Source of the DNA: Ligilactobacillus equi DSM 15833 = JCM 10991
GTDB taxonomy: Bacteria; Bacillota; Bacilli; Lactobacillales; Lactobacillaceae
NCBI RefSeq assembly: GCF_000615765.1
Contig: NZ_BAMI01000015.1
Location: forward strand, 1 to 37,129
Length of the DNA: 37,129 bases
Reading direction: 5' to 3'
Made by a program: the position numbers and the translations under genes. Positions 1 to 8,398 of this stretch are shown here, in pieces; the first letter of the stretch is position 1, and each line of letters begins with the position of its first letter. Below the pieces are notes generated by a model, which did not search any database, was not told the DNA's origin, and saw only the letters and a list, made by a program, of their open reading frames with translations.

Positions 1-226
1 CAATCATAACACTATACAATTTACAAAAAATGGAAGTATTACAAACTAGCAATTAGCGTAACATTATACCTTTTTTTAATTTTTCTCGCGGGATCAAAAT
101 GGGTCATATGGAACAAAATTTCTCAAAAATTCCCTCTTAAATAGATGCACCTCAAATTCCACATTCAAAAACGAACATCTTCTGTTTTTTCAAAATCGTT
201 ACTCTTCAAATTTATAATAAAATTTT

Positions 227-254
227 TTGACACCCCTTGCCAACTTTCTATAAT
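227..254 (+). promoter_or_regulatory. Promoter of tRNA-Ser
   Basis: A TTGACA box at 227-232 and a TATAAT box at 249-254 are separated by 16 bp. Transcription would start near 261, about 17 bases before the tRNA. Both boxes match consensus perfectly, as expected for a tRNA promoter. The DNA upstream (1-226) is AT-rich and shows no convincing gene. Confidence 0.85.
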
Positions 255-277
255 CTTGGTATACTGATAAATGTTAT

Positions 278-364
278 GGAGAGTTGGCAGAGTGGTAATG
301 CACCGGACTCGAAATCCGGCGAACCGGTAATACCGGCGCGCAGGTTCAAATCCTGTACTCTCCT
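278..364 (+). tRNA. tRNA-Ser (anticodon CGA)
   Basis: This is a class II tRNA. The acceptor strands GGAGAGT (278-284) and ACTCTCC (357-363) pair. The anticodon stem CCGGA/TCCGG encloses the loop CTCGAAA, giving anticodon CGA, which reads UCG serine codons. A long variable arm follows, then a T-arm with loop TTCAAAT. The base after the acceptor stem is T, where tRNA-Ser usually has G. No CCA is encoded. The 3' end, from the T-loop onward, lies inside the left attachment-site copy. Phage DNA therefore supplies the end of the gene and the tRNA stays intact in the lysogen. Confidence 0.95.
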
Positions 365-371
365 TAGTATA
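348..371 (+). repeat. attL core (24-bp direct repeat with attR)
   Basis: These 24 bp recur exactly at 36373-36396, and identity stops on both sides. The core starts in the T-loop of tRNA-Ser, covers the 3' acceptor strand and runs 7 bp past the gene. This is the classical arrangement for a tyrosine integrase using a tRNA 3' end. The duplicated core is the direct evidence that the DNA between is an integrated element. Confidence 0.93.
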
Positions 372-400
372 TGTTGATATATCAATATCTAGAGCGTTAT

Positions 401-419
401 TGGACAACTTCTGGACAAC
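401..419 (+). repeat. Putative integrase arm-type sites, left arm
   Basis: TGGACAAC occurs at 401-408 and 412-419, 11 bp apart in the same orientation, about 30 bp inside attL. The same octamer occurs twice at the other end of the prophage (36265 and 36277), within the last codons of the integrase gene. Direct repeats flanking the core at helical spacing are what arm-binding sites of a tyrosine integrase look like. The role is inferred. Confidence 0.5.
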
Positions 420-420
420 A

Positions 421-457
421 AAACATCCTTAGGAATTATCCTGGGGATGTTTTTTAT
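421..457 (+). terminator. Rho-independent terminator downstream of tRNA-Ser (phage-supplied)
   Basis: AACATCC (422-428) pairs with GGATGTT (445-451), with a further AGGA/TCCT pairing inside, followed by six T residues. It lies in phage DNA just past attL. It probably replaces the host tRNA terminator, which integration moved to 36411-36447. Confidence 0.75.
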
Positions 458-518
458 TATCTGTTTTCGTAACTTTCAATAAAGCCACAACACTTCACAG
501 TCATTTAAAAAGAAATAT

Positions 519-548
519 AAAAAAGCCCGCCTCCCGAAGGAAGCGAGC
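519..548 (-). terminator. Terminator of the late operon
   Basis: Read on the minus strand, a 10-bp stem (GCTCGCTTCC pairing with GGAGGCGGGC, with G-T pairs) is capped by a TTCG tetraloop and followed by six T. It sits 65 bp beyond the endolysin stop, the last gene of the late transcript. The U-run is on the minus strand only, which sets its direction. Confidence 0.9.
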
Positions 549-613
549 AAACGAGTAGGTCACACTACTCCGGAGTATATTTATTATACATTCAAAAGCT
601 CTTGATAGCAAGA

Positions 614-1558
614 CTATTTGAATGTGCCGAAAGCTTGGCCGTTGCTATCACGGCATACGAGATAACCGAATTGGCCGTTGCCTCGTGGCTGTCTAATCCA
701 GATATATCCACCGGACTTCGCCCAAGCGTCATAATTAACCTCAGAGCCGGCAGGTAAGGTTGCGATAAGACTCGACGTCGTAGTTGCTCCCCAACGGAGA
801 TTAATTGCCGAACCTAAAGTGAACGTACCTTTTTCTGCAGTCCACTTAACACCCAAGTCGTCTGTCCAAGTCGTTTGGGATGTTACCGGCTTAGGCGCTG
901 GTGTAGCGACTGGTTTACTTTCTACCTTTGCTCCAGACGGGTTAAAGAGCTTCAAAGCGTTATCTGTTACAGAGATAGAACCGTCGACTTTGTAACCAAG
1001 TAAATTATCTGTGTACTGCCATAAGTCGACATAGTTTGCACTTGGAAAATAGTTGAAGTCTGGGTTGCGGTCGGCGGCTGCGCCGTTTGCTAGTGGGTAA
1101 TCTGCTAACCAAAAGAAGTCCATGTGCGGTTTAATCGCTTCTAAGTTAAATTGCGGAAGCAGATACTTGTAAGTGTAAAAACCAGTGTGGAAACCAGCTT
1201 TTCTAACCACATCAAGGAAAGCAATCACCGCATCAGTAGTTTGGTTAGTTTCCTCGGCATCTAGGATCATAAGTGTGCCTGGTGCTAAGTTAAACTTAGC
1301 CTTAGTTTGTGCGATGAAATAGTTGGCCTCAGCAACAGCTTGGCTAACAGAACCACCAAACTTACCAAAGTGGTAGAAAGCAAATCCAGTATACCCTGCT
1401 TCTGCTGCACGGTTAACTTCTCGATTAGCATAGGGGTTAGTATAATTCGTACTTTCCGTCACTTTAACAATCGCCTTGGTTGCTCCCAAAGACTTGTAAT
1501 CAGCAACGGTTAAATCTGATTGGTAACTTGCCACGTCTACAATAATTTCTCGTGTCAT
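614..1558 (-). CDS. Endolysin, GH25 muramidase with SH3b-like wall-binding domain
   Basis: This 314-residue phage lysin cuts the glycan backbone of host peptidoglycan at the end of infection. Residues 1-210 form a GH25 domain: it opens with IVDVASYQ (Asp8) and carries the acidic pair Asp100 and Glu102 in the strand ILDAEE, the family's active-site DxE. A Pro/Thr/Ala linker (about 213-230) leads to a C-terminal SH3_5-like domain (about 231-314) with the pattern NLRWGATTTSSLIATLPAGS. There is no signal peptide, so release depends on the holin. Its ATG overlaps the holin stop by 4 bases, indicating translational coupling. It is the last late gene before a strong terminator. Confidence 0.93.
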   Translation of the reverse strand: MTREIIVDVASYQSDLTVADYKSLGATKAIVKVTESTNYTNPYANREVNRAAEAGYTGFAFYHFGKFGGSVSQAVAEANYFIAQTKAKFNLAPGTLMILDAEETNQTTDAVIAFLDVVRKAGFHTGFYTYKYLLPQFNLEAIKPHMDFFWLADYPLANGAAADRNPDFNYFPSANYVDLWQYTDNLLGYKVDGSISVTDNALKLFNPSGAKVESKPVATPAPKPVTSQTTWTDDLGVKWTAEKGTFTLGSAINLRWGATTTSSLIATLPAGSEVNYDAWAKSGGYIWIRQPRGNGQFGYLVCRDSNGQAFGTFK

Positions 1559-1956
1559 TTTTGTTCTCCTTTCTCTTTTTCGTTCTTTTCATGCAGATAC
1601 TCGTCACTTAGTTTGTAAACATACTTCTTGACAATTGGTGGAATGGGCAATCCCATTTGACCTAAGTTTTCAACGATTGAAACAAGGTAGATTACGCAAT
1701 AATATGTTGTCCACAAAACAGCCCACCCCTCTTGGTTCATCGCCATTAGGATAGGATAGCTTAGCAAAGTGATAAGCACAACCAAGCTATGCTTGATTAA
1801 TCCTTGAAGTCCTTTGCTTGAATTTGTGATGTGGAAACAGAGACTTTTTATATAGCCTGTTGCCACATCAACCGCTACAAGGGCCATAAAAATTGTGATA
1901 ATAGGCTTGTCAATCAAAGTTGCACTATTGACAATTAACTGTTCGTGCCAAGCCAT
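1555..1956 (-). CDS. Holin (phage holin family 4-like)
   Basis: This is a 133-residue membrane protein directly upstream of the endolysin and overlapping it by 4 bases. It has three or four hydrophobic stretches (about residues 17-37, 54-72, 78-98) and a charged C-terminal tail rich in Glu and Lys, as in phage holins that form membrane lesions at lysis. Size and position fit the Holin_4_1 (toxin secretion/phage lysis) family. The family assignment comes from pattern and context, not from a search. Confidence 0.82.
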   Translation of the reverse strand: MAWHEQLIVNSATLIDKPIITIFMALVAVDVATGYIKSLCFHITNSSKGLQGLIKHSLVVLITLLSYPILMAMNQEGWAVLWTTYYCVIYLVSIVENLGQMGLPIPPIVKKYVYKLSDEYLHEKNEKEKGEQK

Positions 1957-1959
1957 AGA

Positions 1960-2202
1960 CTAAGCCTCTGTTTCTTCTTCAGCAAAGAGCTTGTCTTCTT
2001 CGGCGTAAACATAGTCAGCAAAATCATTCTTATCTTTACGCACTTCCTTGCGATTTGTTTCATATAACGCTTGGTCTGGGTAGTAAGTGTTAACTGATCC
2101 TGACCCACCATCTGTGGAAAGAGATGCCGAGAAAGTGGCCACAGTTTGACCGTTTACGATTGAGTTACCTTGTAATTGAATTGATTTAGTTTTCTTTAAC
2201 AT
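1960..2202 (-). CDS. Small phage protein between tail fibre and holin genes
   Basis: An 80-residue protein of unknown function. The N-terminal half is rich in Gln, Ser, Thr and Gly with a beta-like pattern (NSIVNGQTVATFSASLS). The C-terminal half is highly charged and acidic (KDKNDFADYVYAEEDKLFAEEE). It sits in the tail-fibre to lysis interval, where lactobacillus phages usually have one to three such small proteins. It overlaps the end of the preceding coiled-coil gene by 17 bases and ends 4 bases before the holin ATG. It may be a virion accessory or a lysis-timing factor; nothing in the sequence decides this. Confidence 0.7.
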   Translation of the reverse strand: MLKKTKSIQLQGNSIVNGQTVATFSASLSTDGGSGSVNTYYPDQALYETNRKEVRKDKNDFADYVYAEEDKLFAEEETEA

Positions 2203-2347
2203 TGTTAGTACCTTCCTTTTCTTTATTAGTGTTTTGTGCTTTGGCTAAATCTTCTTCCAAATGCTTAAGCTTAACGCTTAAAATGGTCTCATTAAGCTGT
2301 GATTGGGCTAACTTCATAGTCAGTTCTTGGATAATTTCTTGTTCCAT
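2186..2347 (-). CDS. Small coiled-coil protein (53 aa)
   Basis: A 53-codon reading frame starts at an ATG at 2347, preceded by AAAGGAAG at good spacing. Almost the whole chain is a predicted amphipathic helix with Leu/Ile at heptad spacing (EIIQELTMKLAQSQL, then LKHLEEDLAKAQ), followed by a polar tail. The ribosome site also contains the last codons of the decayed tail-fibre frame. The gene overlaps the next one by 17 bases. It resembles the short coiled-coil proteins often found after the tail fibre in Gram-positive siphophages. Function unknown. Confidence 0.65.
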   Translation of the reverse strand: MEQEIIQELTMKLAQSQLNETILSVKLKHLEEDLAKAQNTNKEKEGTNNVKEN

Positions 2348-2355
2348 ATTTTTTA

Positions 2356-3510
2356 TCATCTTCCTTTCAATTCTTCAATTTGTTCTTGCAATTCTGCAAT
2401 TTGATTTTGTTGTTTCTTCAATAGTGGGAGCAAGGCAACGGCAATTTTGTCATATTCGATACCCTCAATCTCACCTTGCTATCATATCTAACTAACTTGG
2501 ATAGCCCTTCTTTGTCTAATTCATCAGCAATTAATCCATAGTGCAAGGCATAACCATCATTCTGCCTTCTTTAAACCTTGCTTTTTCAGCCTTATCTACC
2601 CACAACTTAGGTGAAATATTAATTAATTTCTCACCGTAATTTTCCATGCCATGAGCGTCTACAATGGCTGTTTTATATTTAGAAGCCGAAGTTGACCTTA
2701 GTAAAGTTCCGTCTGAACCAACATAAAGGTTGGGACTAGAAGATGTTGTTCTATTAGTTGCACTCGTTATACGGGTATAACTAGCGTTAATGTGAATTTC
2801 ACTACCACCTGTTAGACCACGCTGTCCAGCACCAATAGCTATTTGTGGTGAGGATTTAACTACGTCCCCATAGGCAGTTCCAGCTGTTAGAGTGACTCCA
2901 GTATTTCCACCAATAATTCGTGTACCAAAGGTTTTATCTATTAAAATTCCATAACCACTTGCAGTTATTAGGTCTGATGGTTCAGTATCGCCCACATAAA
3001 TTTCCAGTGCATCACGTCCTTGCAGACTTGCACCATGATAACTTCCAGCGCCTGTAGTAGAAGTGATGTAATTGTCAATTTTGAAATATGGTTTTTGGTT
3101 GTTATCAAACAAGTTTTTGCTTGTCAGTTCAAACACACCATTATGAATACCAACCCCATCACCAATACCATTAAATGCCTCAATGGTGCCATTATCAATA
3201 TCAATGTGGAAATTCCCACTCGTTGATTGGATGTGTCCGTGTCTGAAATCAACCGCACCCGTCATGAGGTTCAGTGATAAGTTAGGCCCTTTCAATGTAC
3301 CAGTCGTGATGTTATTTGCATCTAAATTAATGATCCTTACATTCGCAGCGTTCAAAGTCCCGGCGGTAATCTTGCCGGCATCAATGCTTCCTATCTTAGC
3401 CGATGTAATAGCTCCGTCTTTAATCTTAGCGGTGTCCACACTCAGATTACCTATTTTTGCATTCGTGATAGCCCCATCAGCAATATGAACGTTTTTAATA
3501 ATTGCGCTAT
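2356..3510 (-). pseudogene. Distal part of the tail fibre, split off by three frame breaks
   Basis: This stretch continues the Tal/tail-fibre gene after its stop at 3511-3513. The repeating pattern (AKIKDGAIT, AKIGSIDAGKITAGTL) carries straight on from the end of the upstream frame if the frame moves by -1 near 3511-3516. The longest open piece (2531-3439, from a GTG with no good ribosome site) gives 302 residues of beta-rich fibre. A second -1 break near 2560-2564 recovers NDGYALHYGLIADELDKEG. A third near 2474-2478 recovers IAVALLPLLKKQQNQIAEL, a C-terminal coiled coil ending at 2356-2358. The end resembles the S74-like/chaperone tips of phage tail fibres, the likely receptor-binding end. 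All three breaks equal loss of one base. Confidence 0.75.
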
Positions 3511-6500
3511 CTAGCTGCTAGCGCCTGTGATGTGGAGAAATTTACCATCAATTAAGCCGTCAGCAAAAAGATTAGTGGCATGCAAGTTCTTGATATTGGC
3601 AACATTACCGTCAATCACAGTACCTCTTAGTCGTTGTCCGTCAATCGAACCTGCCTTAATCTTAGTTGCGTCAATACTATCAATCATGGCCGACTTGATT
3701 ATTGAATTATCGATAATTGTCTGACCGTCTAAGTGAATGTGGTTACCTTTGAAACGCACATCACTGTTATCTAAAGCCAAACCGCTTAAAATTCGTCCGT
3801 AGTTATCAGACAGAACCGCGCTCCAACCATCGGGCTTTTGCAACATTTGACTCTTGTAAGCCACATCTTCGGGTGCTGGTGACCAATCACTTCTATTTGT
3901 GCCACGTTCCACCTTAAATTTAGTCCATTGCCACCAGCCACCAGAAACTCCGTCCCATCTAGCATTAGCACTATAATAATCATTACTCAACATCTCCGAA
4001 TCAACTTTAATCTGTAAAGTTACTTCTCGCCATGTAGTATTGTTGGTGGCAACAACTTTATCTGATGGTGCGCCATAAAGGGCTTTGTCATATCGTGTTT
4101 TGTTACCCACTAATCTGAACGGGACAAAAGTTTGAGCTGTGTTACTTACTAATTTCGCACTACCATATTGATATTGCATATATACAGTTAGAGTGTCGCC
4201 AACTTTTAAGTTATACAAATTAATTCTAGGAACTAAAGTTACAACTTCGTTAGTATTTCCTTTTGGAGTATACCCCATACCTTGCCATGTAGAACTTGTG
4301 CCTTCGGCTAAATTTCTTCCAGCGCCTACTAGGGTTGCACTAACCTCTTGCTTAATTTCCCCAGCAGTCTGGTCAATTCTGCTTTGAATAAGACTATTTG
4401 CATCAGACTTAGTATAAACAGAGCTTGCCTTAGCATAAGTATTGCTTACTTCGGCTTTGTAGCTGGTAAGATTGCTCTGTACACCATTAATTTTCCCTTC
4501 CACATCTTCGGGTGCTGGTGACCAATCACTCGGCTTGTTACCTTTTTCTAACTTTAATCCAGCATAGTAAATATTGGTGTTAGGTGTGGAGTTATATTCT
4601 ACACGTGTGTTCATCCGATACAATGTGGACTCTTGTACCTTAAAAACCCATGAATATTGTTGCCATTGAGTAGTAATAGGCTTAGAACTCATATTGATTG
4701 CATAAACAGTTGCTCCTGTATTCGCAGAAGTTTTAGCCTCATCAACGGTTCCAAATGCACGATAGATATCTAAAGTACCAGTATTAATTGTTTTGTCAGC
4801 TTTTACGTAAACCGATAGTGTAATAGTATCGCCACTCTTAATATCCGCTCTACCTAAAGCGTTTTTCATGTTAATAAGAATACCTTGCCACGCTTGATTT
4901 GTGGAAACACCATCATTGCCATTGAAGATTTTTCTATTAATACTTCCTTCATAACTAGCAACATCGCCAGTAATATCTGCCGTCCCTTTCAGTAAATTCC
5001 GTCCACCAACTTGCAATCCGTCTATCTTTCCATCAATCTTCTTGATGGTTTGGTAACTACCTAAGGCAGTATCAATTTTGGAGTTGTTAGCCCAGTTAAA
5101 GTTACCATTACTATCAGCACCTAATGAACTAATCAACCGTTCTGTCTTATCTTTGGTTGACTTTGTTTCATTGGTATTTTGTTGTACCTTGGTTTCAACC
5201 GTAGTTAATTTGCCAGTCAACTCATCTTTGGCTTTAGTAATTTCCGTTCTCACACCACTAATTGACTGATTTACACTATCAGCGGTTACCACGTGGTTGG
5301 CTTGCCCACTATCTGTAACCGTCTTAATTAATTGTTGTGGGGTGGTCTTGTTTTGTAGGTCGGTAATTTTCCCTTCTACATCTGTCGTTAACGAACTTAT
5401 ACGTGAGGCTTGAGCCTCAATTTTTTCATTAGTAACAGATAATTCAGCGCTATTAGCTTTCTTAGACAATTCACTATCAACATAAGATTTAGCAGCTTTC
5501 AAGTCAATCTTGCCATTTAAATTGCTGATTCCAGTCTGGTAAGTCGTGTTATCAACTTTCTTGGTAACTTCTTGTTTTAACCCATCAGCGTCTGCTTGTA
5601 AGTTATTGATAGCACCTTGAGCATTGCTAATAGAAGCACTCATACCTTTAGCGCCTAAAGATAAAGAATTGATATTATCTTCATTATCCTTGACCGCACC
5701 TTTTAAACCAGTAACATCAGTGGTTAAAGTTGCCACTTTACCTTTTTGGTCGTTATAAGTGGCTGTCAAACTATCAGTTGTACTCTTAACACCTGTGGAA
5801 AGGCTATCCAAACCTTTAGCCAGATTACTAAGGCTAGTACTATTAGATTGCCAGGCACTGTTAATTTCGCTAGTAGCAAGCGATAAAGAGCGACTGAGCT
5901 TATCAGCTTGTGCACTGGTGGAAACCATCCCTGAGATTGCTTGGCTAATAGTTTCACTAGTTGCTTTGCTCTGACTATCCACATCGCGTTTAATTTGTTC
6001 TAAATCTACTTGTGTTGTTTTCAACCCGTCAAGCGTGAGTGAATCGGCTTTTTCTAAACTGGACCAAAATTCACTGTTCTTCGCAGAAAGTGAACCCCAC
6101 ACCTTGTCAAATTTAGTTGATTGACTATCGATTACTGATTGAGCTTGTGAGTAAGCCTCGCTAGTTGCTAAGCTAGCTGACTGTTTGACTGAATCAAATT
6201 TACTATTTGCTAAACTTTCGGACTGTCTGAAAGTTTCGGATAGTTCAGACTTCGTTGGAACGTTGGCGGTTAGGCTTGCAACTTCCCGACTAACCCTATA
6301 CACATCTTTTGTATTAGTGATTTCTTCCCAGTTGGTACCATTCCAGGTCAACATATAGACATCGTTGCCGTCAGTCTTAAACCATAAATCACCAACTTTT
6401 TTAGCTGTTGGTTCTGTTGTTCCACCATCTGTTCTGAAAACAGTATGATTACCGTCTGCAGCAGTTTGGGCAAGGATACGAGTTTGGGCTAAATTATTCT

Positions 6501-7701
6501 TAACTTCCTTAGTTTCACTAGCCACTGCTGAAATTGATTCGCCGAGTGTTGTGCTTAAGTCACCAAGTTCAATGGAGTCATAAGCGTCAAGCAAAACATT
6601 CCACACAATACGAGTGACTTTGATTTCACTATCAATGCCAAGCTTTTCAAAGCGCACAGGCACAATGTCGCAAAGGTCAACGTATTCTAGTGGCGCAACG
6701 TTTTTATACTCCTCTGTTTTTGACAAATCAGCAAAGCTAATCTTTGTGGAAACCTTAGGTATGCCAATTCGGTTATTCACTACATAGCTTTGCGCTTGGT
6801 TCTTGAGTAACTTCTTGATCTCAGTTTCGCTAGTGTAGATAGTTTTGTCATCGCTACTTGCATCACTTGGTTTGCTACCTATGCGGTAGTCGCTGAACTC
6901 GCTTCCGAAATCAACCGGCAAAATCTTACGGTTAGGATATTTTTTCAGATACTCACTATCAACAATGTAGCCATCGACCGTAACCATTTGGTGGTCAGAG
7001 CCACTAGCATAACTAACCGCTGCATAAGGATAGATTGAAGTGTATGTTTGACTGATGTCCTGTTCTTGCTCAAAGGTCAGCAAGTTCCGACCGTAGCTTA
7101 ACAGAGTATTAGCCGTGGTTCCACGTTGCTTGCGCAAACTGATATGAAGATTATCGAAACGGTATTCTCCACCCCAAACATCCAGGATGGAACCTGCTAC
7201 CCCACCAAGAACTTGCCGAGCATTTGTGGCTTTGGTAATGTCTAAAGATGTTTCGTTCTTGGTCTCAATATCTGAGTCAACTACGATATCTGGATTCCCA
7301 CCAAGTAGAGCACCTTTCCATTGCTGCAAGGCACTTTCTGCATTACCGCTAAGCACTATAGAAGGAGTCACCGCTAAATCTGCAGTGATATATGAAATAT
7401 GTTCGGCATAAACCGTTAAATCAATATACCCATCATCTGACATTTTAGGGGTAACAGTTTTAATAACAAAACGTTGGTCTTTCAGCTTGTGACCAGCGTC
7501 AACCTTAATAATACGGTTATTCGTCAATAAATCTGCCCGTTTTCCTTCTTGTGGATAGGTCATAGAGAGTGTGAACTCTCCGTTGCGCTCTTCGGTAACT
7601 AAGACTGATAAAGCGTCAGGCAAAGTTCCTAACCCGTTGCCGAAGAAATCCGTTTCATCAGCACTATATAAGATTGGATAACTCAAATTCTCACCACCCA
7701 T
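3511..7701 (-). CDS. Tail-associated protein Tal / prophage tail endopeptidase and fibre
   Basis: The open frame is 1396 residues, the largest in the window. Residues 1-380 match the N-terminal tail hub of Gram-positive siphophages (Prophage_tail/Tal family), which sits below Dit at the tail tip. Residues about 400-930 are long helical, Ser/Thr/Ala/Asn-rich coiled-coil-like repeats. Two beta-sandwich modules of carbohydrate-binding type follow (about 930-1090 and 1140-1290), each opening with a GRNL motif and closing with DWSPAPEDV. The last part begins a pentapeptide-like fibre pattern and is cut by TAG at 3511. The ATG at 7701 has no ribosome site. A TTG at 7686 follows GGTGGTGAG and is the likelier start. 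The true C-terminus lies in 2356-3510. Confidence 0.85.
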   Translation of the reverse strand: MGGENLSYPILYSADETDFFGNGLGTLPDALSVLVTEERNGEFTLSMTYPQEGKRADLLTNNRIIKVDAGHKLKDQRFVIKTVTPKMSDDGYIDLTVYAEHISYITADLAVTPSIVLSGNAESALQQWKGALLGGNPDIVVDSDIETKNETSLDITKATNARQVLGGVAGSILDVWGGEYRFDNLHISLRKQRGTTANTLLSYGRNLLTFEQEQDISQTYTSIYPYAAVSYASGSDHQMVTVDGYIVDSEYLKKYPNRKILPVDFGSEFSDYRIGSKPSDASSDDKTIYTSETEIKKLLKNQAQSYVVNNRIGIPKVSTKISFADLSKTEEYKNVAPLEYVDLCDIVPVRFEKLGIDSEIKVTRIVWNVLLDAYDSIELGDLSTTLGESISAVASETKEVKNNLAQTRILAQTAADGNHTVFRTDGGTTEPTAKKVGDLWFKTDGNDVYMLTWNGTNWEEITNTKDVYRVSREVASLTANVPTKSELSETFRQSESLANSKFDSVKQSASLATSEAYSQAQSVIDSQSTKFDKVWGSLSAKNSEFWSSLEKADSLTLDGLKTTQVDLEQIKRDVDSQSKATSETISQAISGMVSTSAQADKLSRSLSLATSEINSAWQSNSTSLSNLAKGLDSLSTGVKSTTDSLTATYNDQKGKVATLTTDVTGLKGAVKDNEDNINSLSLGAKGMSASISNAQGAINNLQADADGLKQEVTKKVDNTTYQTGISNLNGKIDLKAAKSYVDSELSKKANSAELSVTNEKIEAQASRISSLTTDVEGKITDLQNKTTPQQLIKTVTDSGQANHVVTADSVNQSISGVRTEITKAKDELTGKLTTVETKVQQNTNETKSTKDKTERLISSLGADSNGNFNWANNSKIDTALGSYQTIKKIDGKIDGLQVGGRNLLKGTADITGDVASYEGSINRKIFNGNDGVSTNQAWQGILINMKNALGRADIKSGDTITLSVYVKADKTINTGTLDIYRAFGTVDEAKTSANTGATVYAINMSSKPITTQWQQYSWVFKVQESTLYRMNTRVEYNSTPNTNIYYAGLKLEKGNKPSDWSPAPEDVEGKINGVQSNLTSYKAEVSNTYAKASSVYTKSDANSLIQSRIDQTAGEIKQEVSATLVGAGRNLAEGTSSTWQGMGYTPKGNTNEVVTLVPRINLYNLKVGDTLTVYMQYQYGSAKLVSNTAQTFVPFRLVGNKTRYDKALYGAPSDKVVATNNTTWREVTLQIKVDSEMLSNDYYSANARWDGVSGGWWQWTKFKVERGTNRSDWSPAPEDVAYKSQMLQKPDGWSAVLSDNYGRILSGLALDNSDVRFKGNHIHLDGQTIIDNSIIKSAMIDSIDATKIKAGSIDGQRLRGTVIDGNVANIKNLHATNLFADGLIDGKFLHITGASS

Positions 7702-8398
7702 CTAGGAGTTATTTTTACTGTGAAATTACTATTATTCCAGGTGATTTTGTTACTTCCTGGTTGTAATTTCAGAAAATCACCGTGCATTTTTCTAAATACA
7801 GTTTCGGTTCCGTTTAAATTCGTGCAGGTTTGTGCCTCTGTGTCTAGCACTATACCTTTATCCACACCTTTTAAACTCAAGCCATTAATCGTCACATCTC
7901 CCGAACCAGTCAAAGTAATTCTAGGACTGGCCGAAATGTTACCTAAGTTGACCAACGTAGACCCACTAGCAACTGCACGCTCTGAAAGTCCTTGTTCAAG
8001 ATACTTATATGGCATAAATCTCAACTTGACCTTAGAACTCGCCTCTCCGACATTGTAGTCAACGGAAAAACTATCTAAAAATTGTCCTCGATAAATATAT
8101 CCAGGATCCTGACTAAGTTTAATATCGAAATACTTACCGTTTGTAGCGAGCAAGTCAGCGTGCATACTTTCGATGCCCTTCCTGATTTCTGAATTTTTAC
8201 CGATGAAAACGATAGGAAATTCACGTTCAAAGGAACTACGACGGTTATTACTGATAGTTAACGTCCCGTCGCGCCCAGGAATATTCAAATCGGTTATATC
8301 AGGAACGGAAGATGTCACTGTGTAATTGGCTTCAATATAGCGTGGTAGTCGGTTGACTTCTTGCCGTTAATTGTAAAACTTGCGTAGCCTATGATAAT
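7683..8398 (-). pseudogene. Distal tail protein Dit, frame-interrupted
   Basis: The main open frame (7683-8318, 211 residues) begins inside a conserved Dit N-terminal domain: SSVPDITDLNIPGRDGTL is an internal motif. The missing start is found upstream in another frame, which reads IIGYASFTINGKKSTDYHA. The two join as DYHA-YIEANYTVTSSVP if one base is restored near 8336-8342. The upstream part has no ATG, GTG or TTG: after GGGGGAG come ATT ATC ATA GGC, so ATT at 8398 is the only start in a good place. Dit forms the hexameric hub joining tail tube to Tal, and both neighbours fit that. The gene is either broken or mis-sequenced. Confidence 0.78.

Noticed and set aside
1-226. Searched for a host gene end or riboswitch upstream of the tRNA promoter
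   Set aside because: Only AT-rich sequence with no coding frame, ribosome site or stable hairpin.
165-407. An 80-codon minus-strand frame across the tRNA gene and attL
   Set aside because: It is the reverse complement of the tRNA gene and its promoter, so it cannot be a real gene.
2531-3439. Treating this frame as an independent tail gene with its own start
   Set aside because: The GTG start has no proper ribosome site, and the repeat pattern continues unbroken from the upstream frame. A frame break is the simpler reading.
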